Of a stretch of DNA of 8,267 nucleotides, positions 4,544-8,267 are shown piece by piece. The notes beneath the pieces are model-generated. The model worked only from the letters and a program-made list of their open reading frames with translations, searched no databases and was not told where the DNA came from. Within the stretch, counting starts at the first letter, position 1; each line of letters opens with the position of its first letter. Source of the stretch: Alphaproteobacteria bacterium (lineage in GTDB: Bacteria > Pseudomonadota > Alphaproteobacteria > Sphingomonadales > Emcibacteraceae); assembly GCA_002401545.1 (NCBI GenBank), contig NVTJ01000033.1, forward strand, positions 4,161 through 12,427, read 5' to 3'. The translations under genes were made by a program, and so were the position numbers.

Positions 4544-5560
4544 ATGCGCTTAAATTTGCCTCAGGATCAGACCCTGATCGGGGAAAGTCCGGCCTTTCTT
4601 GAGATCATTGACCAATGCTCCCGCGCCGCAAAGCATGACCGGCCGGTGCTGGTAATCGGCGAGCGCGGCACCGGCAAGGAGCTGATCGCGGCCCGTCTGC
4701 ACTTCCTCTCCCCGCGCTGGGAAAAAAGTTTCATTCAGGTCAATTGCGCCGCCCTGCCGGAAAATCTGCTGGAATCAGAATTATTCGGTCATGAGGCCGG
4801 GTCTTTCACCGGGGCCAGTGTCCGGCGCATTGGCCGCTTTGAAGAAGCTCATGGCGGTACGTTGTTTCTGGATGAGATTGCCACCACCTCGCTGTCAGCA
4901 CAGGAAAAACTGCTCAGGGTGACGGAATATGGCAGCTTTCAGCGCATCGGCAGCAACAAGACCATCCATGCCGATGTGCGAATCATCGGGGCTACCAACA
5001 TCGATCTGCCCTCAGCGGCAGAGAGGGGCGAATTTCGTCATGACCTGCTCGACCGGCTGGCCCTTGATGTCATCACCTTGCCGCCGCTGCGTTACCGGCG
5101 CGATGACATATTACTTCTGGCCTATCAGTTTGGTCAGCGGGTGGCACAGGAACGGAAGTGGCAGAGTTTCCCCGGTTTCTCCGGTGATATGGCCCATAGC
5201 CTGATGCAGCATGACTGGCCCGGCAATATCCGCGAGTTGAAAAATGTTATCGAGCGCGCCGTCTATCATGCGGAAGATGAACATGAGCCAATTTCAGTTC
5301 TTGAAATTGATCCTTTCGACTCCCCCTTCCGCCCCCGGCCTAAAATACAAAAAACAGGTGAAGCCCCTGTGCCATCCCCGGCCCCGTCCCAACAGGACAG
5401 CAAACCCCTCGATTATAGCCAGGCCGTTGCGACTTTGGAGCAGGCCTTGCTGAAAAATGCGCTGGAGAGCAATAAATATAACCAGCGCGATACGGCCCGG
5501 TTTTTAAATCTGACCTATCACCAGCTGCGCCATCAGTTGAAAAAGCATGGCCTGCTTTAG
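4544..5560 (+). CDS. pspF: PspF, sigma-54-dependent transcription activator of the psp operon
   Basis: A 338-residue bacterial enhancer-binding protein with no N-terminal receiver or sensory domain, the distinctive layout of PspF. The AAA+ domain (about 10-245) has Walker A GERGTGKE (39-46), the sigma-54-contacting loop GSFTGA (86-91, usually GAFTGA), Walker B GGTLFLDE (104-111), arginine fingers in FRHDLLDR (R165, R171), sensor I GATN (149-152) and WPGNIRELKNVIERA (225-239). RLHFLSPRW keeps the tryptophan (W59) that in Escherichia coli PspF receives PspA inhibition. A proline-rich linker (about 258-285) leads to a Fis-type helix-turn-helix ending YNQRDTARFLNLTYHQLRH (312-330), very close to known PspF. 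It is divergent from pspA and drives it through the shared control region. The ribosome binding site is weak, fitting low expression. Confidence 0.96.
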   Translation: MRLNLPQDQTLIGESPAFLEIIDQCSRAAKHDRPVLVIGERGTGKELIAARLHFLSPRWEKSFIQVNCAALPENLLESELFGHEAGSFTGASVRRIGRFEEAHGGTLFLDEIATTSLSAQEKLLRVTEYGSFQRIGSNKTIHADVRIIGATNIDLPSAAERGEFRHDLLDRLALDVITLPPLRYRRDDILLLAYQFGQRVAQERKWQSFPGFSGDMAHSLMQHDWPGNIRELKNVIERAVYHAEDEHEPISVLEIDPFDSPFRPRPKIQKTGEAPVPSPAPSQQDSKPLDYSQAVATLEQALLKNALESNKYNQRDTARFLNLTYHQLRHQLKKHGLL

Positions 5561-6735
5561 CGGCGAGTCAACAGGCGGTAGCTCAGCACTGCTATAATGC
5601 TCGACATTAGCATCAATGTTGTCATCGGCATGATTGTGTCGCTGTGGAAATATCCCAGAATGGTGCTTAATATGGCCGCCATGGCGAATTGGAAACTTCC
5701 CAGAAGAGCCACTGCCGTACCGCTGTTATCCTTGAAATCTTCCAGATAACAGGCAAAGCTGTTGGACATGATTATCCCCAGTGACCCAATGGCCACCATA
5801 ACCATCGGCATCACCATATACAGGTTCAACGGATCAATATACTGCCCGGCCCACAGGGCCACATTGGCCAGAAGCTGTATGGTAATCCCCACCCCGGTCA
5901 ATTGATGGGGACTGAAGATATTGAGCAAAAACGGATTGAGCCGGTTAAAGACCATCATGGTGACAACATTTGCCCCGAACAGAATCGGAAACATGTCGGT
6001 CGATACCTCGAGATAGGTGATATAAGCAAAGGCCGATCCGGTAATGAATAAAAACATCACCGCCGAACTGAAGGTCATGGTTATCATATAACCCATTGCC
6101 CGGGGGTGGGTCAGCACCTGCCGGTAACCGTCCCAGACTTTGGCCATATTCAACTTTTCAGTCAGCGCTTTCTTGCGCTCCGGCAGACAAAAGGCAATAA
6201 CGCCCAGAGAAATCATCGCATAGCCCGCCAGAAAAACAAAAATCAGCCGCCAGTCAGCAAATTTAAGCAGCAAAGCCCCCACCGCCGGGGCAACCAACGG
6301 CGCCAGCAGCATAACAAGCCCGATCAAGGCAAACATTCTGGCCGCTTGCTTGCCACTGAAGCGATCACGGACCACAGACGGGGCAATCACGGTGACAAAA
6401 CCGCCGCCAAAGGCCTGAATAAAACGGCCAAGAATAACCGTCTCAATATTGGGGGCAAATATAATCGCCACGGTCGCCAGAAAAAAGATCGCCACCCCCG
6501 GACCGCCAACCCGCCGGCGGCCATAATGATCGGACAACGGCCCGCCCACAAGCTGGCCCATGGCATAGCCCATGAAAAAAGCGCCGAGGGACATTTCCAC
6601 CATGCCCATATGAGTATCAAACCATAGGGCCATTGCCGGCATGGCGGGCAGATAAGTGTCAACGGAAAATGGCGTCAACGCCACAAGTGCCGCCAGCAGT
6701 ATCGCCATAATCCTCGGGGAGAAATCCGGTCTCAT
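5557..6735 (-). CDS. Bcr/CflA-type multidrug efflux MFS transporter
   Basis: A 392-residue, 12-helix major facilitator protein of the drug:H+ antiporter (12-TM) type. Visible motifs are DTYLPAMP (26-33) in helix 1, typical of Bcr/CflA; the loop 2-3 motif GPLSDHYGRRR (65-75); RFIQAFGG (104-111); IAPSVVRDRFSG (117-128); and the glycine/proline-rich helix 5 stretch LLAPLVAPAVGALL (143-156) followed by WR (162-163). It probably exports small toxic compounds with proton uptake; the substrate is unknown. The frame opens earlier, to 6831, but that part is hydrophilic and overlaps ribA. The ATG at 6735 starts just before the first membrane helix, has GGGGG 10 nt upstream and gives the normal family length. 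It begins 19 bp after ribA, so co-transcription is likely. Its stop overlaps that of pspF by 4 nt. Confidence 0.92.
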   Translation of the reverse strand: MRPDFSPRIMAILLAALVALTPFSVDTYLPAMPAMALWFDTHMGMVEMSLGAFFMGYAMGQLVGGPLSDHYGRRRVGGPGVAIFFLATVAIIFAPNIETVILGRFIQAFGGGFVTVIAPSVVRDRFSGKQAARMFALIGLVMLLAPLVAPAVGALLLKFADWRLIFVFLAGYAMISLGVIAFCLPERKKALTEKLNMAKVWDGYRQVLTHPRAMGYMITMTFSSAVMFLFITGSAFAYITYLEVSTDMFPILFGANVVTMMVFNRLNPFLLNIFSPHQLTGVGITIQLLANVALWAGQYIDPLNLYMVMPMVMVAIGSLGIIMSNSFACYLEDFKDNSGTAVALLGSFQFAMAAILSTILGYFHSDTIMPMTTLMLMSSIIAVLSYRLLTRR

Positions 6736-6754
6736 AAAAACTTGGCCCCCTTCA

Positions 6755-7915
6755 TCAGGACAATAAATGCCCGGAGCGTTTCTTTTTGGTCTGCAGGTAA
6801 TGGTCATTATGGACGTTGGCGGGAAAAGCATGTTTGACCCGTTCCGTCACCATAATCCCGCAATTTTCCAGCCCCGCCACTTTCAATGGATTATTGGTCA
6901 GCAGGCGCACTTTGGAAAACCCCAGTATTTTCAGCATCTGCGCCGCCGGCTCAAAAATGCGCTCATCCGCACGGAACCCCAGCCGTTCGTTGGCATCCAC
7001 CGTATCAAAGCCCTGATCCTGCAACTGATAGGCCCGCAGCTTGTTAATCAGTCCAATGCCCCGCCCTTCCTGTGCCAGATACAACAGCAGCCCGCCACCG
7101 GCCGTCTGCATATGTTTGACCGCCCCGTTCAACTGTTCGCCGCAATCGCATTTCAGCGACCCCAACAGATCGCCGGTAAAACATTCCGAATGAATCCGGG
7201 TCAGCACGGGGTCATGACGGTTGGGATCACCAATGATCAGGGCAAAATGCCCGGTGCCGCCATCGGCGGGCCTGAAAGCCACCATAGTGGTTTTTTCGGC
7301 CCCGGCAAGCGGCACCCTGGCGGCGGTTATTTTACGCAAGCCTGCCGCGTCATGATGGTCGAAATTCAGAACATCCTGCGCCGTAACATTCAGCAGACCC
7401 CTTTGGCTGGCCCACTGCGCCCCCTCCTCTGTTGGTAAAGCCGTGGAAAATAACGCCGCCGGCAGCAACCGGCCAATCTTGCATAATTTCAGCCCGGCCT
7501 CATGAACCGCTTCCGCCACCTGATCCGCGACCTGAAAGGGGCCAAGCAGGGGCCGCATCAGGTCATCCGCCGGATCGGCCATGGACTGTATCACCGCACT
7601 ATCCATATATTTAAGGGTTTTTATCAGGGCGACCTCGCCGCTGCGGGGCGAAACACGCAGTATATTAGCCCTGTTACGGGTCAGTCCCACCAGCGGCTCA
7701 CCGCCGGAGAGACTTCGGAGCCGGTCAATCCATAAATCCGTCAGCAATTCTGCCGATTGCACCAGAACAGCGGATTTATCCTCACTGATCACCACCGCAA
7801 GGCCACGCCTGAGGTCGGATGCCGCCCGCTCAACAGTCACAATCCTGTGATCAAGCAGCTTTTTATCTTGTCTGTCCATTGTTGCAGGCGGTTCCGTCGC
7901 CATATTCAATTCCAT
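6755..7915 (-). CDS. ribA: GTP cyclohydrolase II with degenerate RibB-like N-terminal region
   Basis: A 386-residue protein whose C-terminal half (about 195-375) is GTP cyclohydrolase II, the first step of riboflavin synthesis: GTP to a diaminopyrimidinone ribosyl phosphate, formate and pyrophosphate. The zinc cysteines are C245, C256 and C258 in HSECFTGDLLGSLKCDCGEQ; QEGRGIGL (282-289) and ADER (316-319, with the R that matches the catalytic R128 of Escherichia coli RibA) are intact, as is LLTNNPLKV. The first 190 or so residues start like DHBP synthase (VERAASDLRRGLAVVI, 28-43) but lack its acidic DDExRExEGD metal and substrate motif, so no RibB activity is expected. Such fusions are known in alphaproteobacteria. 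No ribosome binding site precedes the ATG at 7915; an ATG at 7903 is an alternative. It heads a likely operon with the MFS exporter. Confidence 0.93.
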   Translation of the reverse strand: MELNMATEPPATMDRQDKKLLDHRIVTVERAASDLRRGLAVVISEDKSAVLVQSAELLTDLWIDRLRSLSGGEPLVGLTRNRANILRVSPRSGEVALIKTLKYMDSAVIQSMADPADDLMRPLLGPFQVADQVAEAVHEAGLKLCKIGRLLPAALFSTALPTEEGAQWASQRGLLNVTAQDVLNFDHHDAAGLRKITAARVPLAGAEKTTMVAFRPADGGTGHFALIIGDPNRHDPVLTRIHSECFTGDLLGSLKCDCGEQLNGAVKHMQTAGGGLLLYLAQEGRGIGLINKLRAYQLQDQGFDTVDANERLGFRADERIFEPAAQMLKILGFSKVRLLTNNPLKVAGLENCGIMVTERVKHAFPANVHNDHYLQTKKKRSGHLLS

Positions 7916-7947
7916 TAGGTCATAAATAAATATATGTTATATTGGCA

Positions 7948-7955
7948 TGTATAAT
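7948..7955 (+). promoter_or_regulatory. Possible -10 region of the response regulator promoter
   Basis: TGTATAAT contains a perfect TATAAT hexamer (7950-7955) about 31 bp before the start codon. No clear -35 hexamer sits 16-18 bp upstream. The surrounding 71-bp divergent gap is A/T-rich and must also carry the ribA promoter, which I cannot locate with confidence. Confidence 0.4.
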
Positions 7956-7986
7956 GTGACACCGCAAAAAATAACAGGATTAAGTC

Positions 7987-8267
7987 ATGAATCAAAGTTA
8001 TGATATCTTGCTGGTGGATGATGATGAGGAGCTTCGCGGCACGCTGGCAGAACAGCTTGCCTTCCACGAGGAATTTATCATCGCCCAGGCCGGCACTGGC
8101 ATGGAGGGCCTGAATGCGGCCAAAGAGGGAAAATTCAATCTCATTATCCTTGATGTGGGTTTGCCGGATATTGATGGCCGGGAAGTCTGCCGCATGATGC
8201 GTAAAGCCAACATCAAAACCCCCATTATCATGCTGACCGCCAATGACAGTGACAGCGACACCATTCT
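7987..8267 (+). CDS. Two-component response regulator, N-terminal receiver domain (3' truncated by window edge)
   Basis: The first 93 residues of a CheY-like receiver domain. ILLVDDDEE (7-15) supplies the acidic metal-binding pocket (D11-D13), D56 in LIILDVGLPDIDG (52-64) is the phosphorylation site, and T84 in IIMLTAND is the conserved switch residue. The invariant lysine and the output domain lie beyond the window. The spacing and the LPDIDGREVCRMMR stretch suggest an OmpR/PhoB-type DNA-binding regulator, but this is not decided by the visible part. The start at 7987 has AGGA with 7 nt spacing. It is divergent from ribA with a 71-bp gap; a histidine kinase partner may lie downstream. Confidence 0.92.
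   Translation, partial: MNQSYDILLVDDDEELRGTLAEQLAFHEEFIIAQAGTGMEGLNAAKEGKFNLIILDVGLPDIDGREVCRMMRKANIKTPIIMLTANDSDSDTI

Noticed and set aside
6736..6831. N-terminal extension of the MFS transporter to an ATG at 6831
   Set aside because: The extra 32 residues are hydrophilic with no family similarity, and the region overlaps the conserved-length end of ribA; the ATG at 6735 fits the first membrane helix.
6106..7438. Long plus-strand open frames opposite the MFS and ribA genes (6106-6627, 6767-7438)
   Set aside because: They are antisense shadows of clearly recognised genes, with low-complexity basic or compositionally odd translations and no ribosome binding sites.
7943..7959. Sigma-54-like sequence upstream of the response regulator (TTGGCATGTATAATGTG)
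   Set aside because: The -24 half is good, but the required GC at -12 reads GT at the correct spacing; the stretch is better explained by its TATAAT hexamer.

Overview
The window looks like a chromosomal segment of a Gram-negative bacterium, most likely an alphaproteobacterium of fairly balanced base composition. The reasons are an outer-membrane porin C-terminus, a complete sigma-54-type phage-shock-protein (Psp) locus, a GTP cyclohydrolase II carrying an N-terminal degenerate RibB-like region, and a divergent ThiE-like protein beside YggS. The exact lineage cannot be read from the sequence alone. Genes are tightly packed and no gene-free stretch exceeds about 160 bp. I see no tRNA, rRNA, CRISPR, insertion sequence or other sign of recent transfer.

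Left part (1-1882): the 3' end of a porin gene (+) meets a ThiE-like gene (-) tail to tail with a 4-nt stop-codon overlap. That gene is head to head with yggS (+), which encodes a PLP-homeostasis protein and uses a TTG start behind a good ribosome binding site. A 161-bp convergent gap after yggS holds several palindromes that probably end transcription from both sides.

Centre (1883-5560): a Psp envelope-stress locus. The minus-strand operon runs pspA, pspB, pspC, a second short PspC-domain gene, a small PspB-like membrane/coiled-coil gene, and a cytoplasmic-looking L,D-transpeptidase-fold gene (YkuD family). The regulator gene pspF is divergent on the plus strand. The 184-bp control region between pspA and pspF carries a good sigma-54 -24/-12 promoter facing pspA, an IHF-like site, and two PspF-type upstream activator repeats exactly 20 nt apart. 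This is the layout known from enterobacteria. The inferred logic is that PspA restrains PspF (the conserved tryptophan loop is present), PspB/PspC sense membrane stress and release it, and PspF with sigma-54 then switches on the operon. The duplicated PspC/PspB-like pair and the transpeptidase gene at the operon's end are the unusual parts.

Right part (5557-8267): a Bcr/CflA-type MFS drug exporter gene (-) overlaps the end of pspF by 4 nt and lies 19 bp downstream of ribA (-), so the two are probably co-transcribed. Divergent from ribA, the window ends inside a two-component response regulator gene whose receiver domain is intact as far as it can be read.
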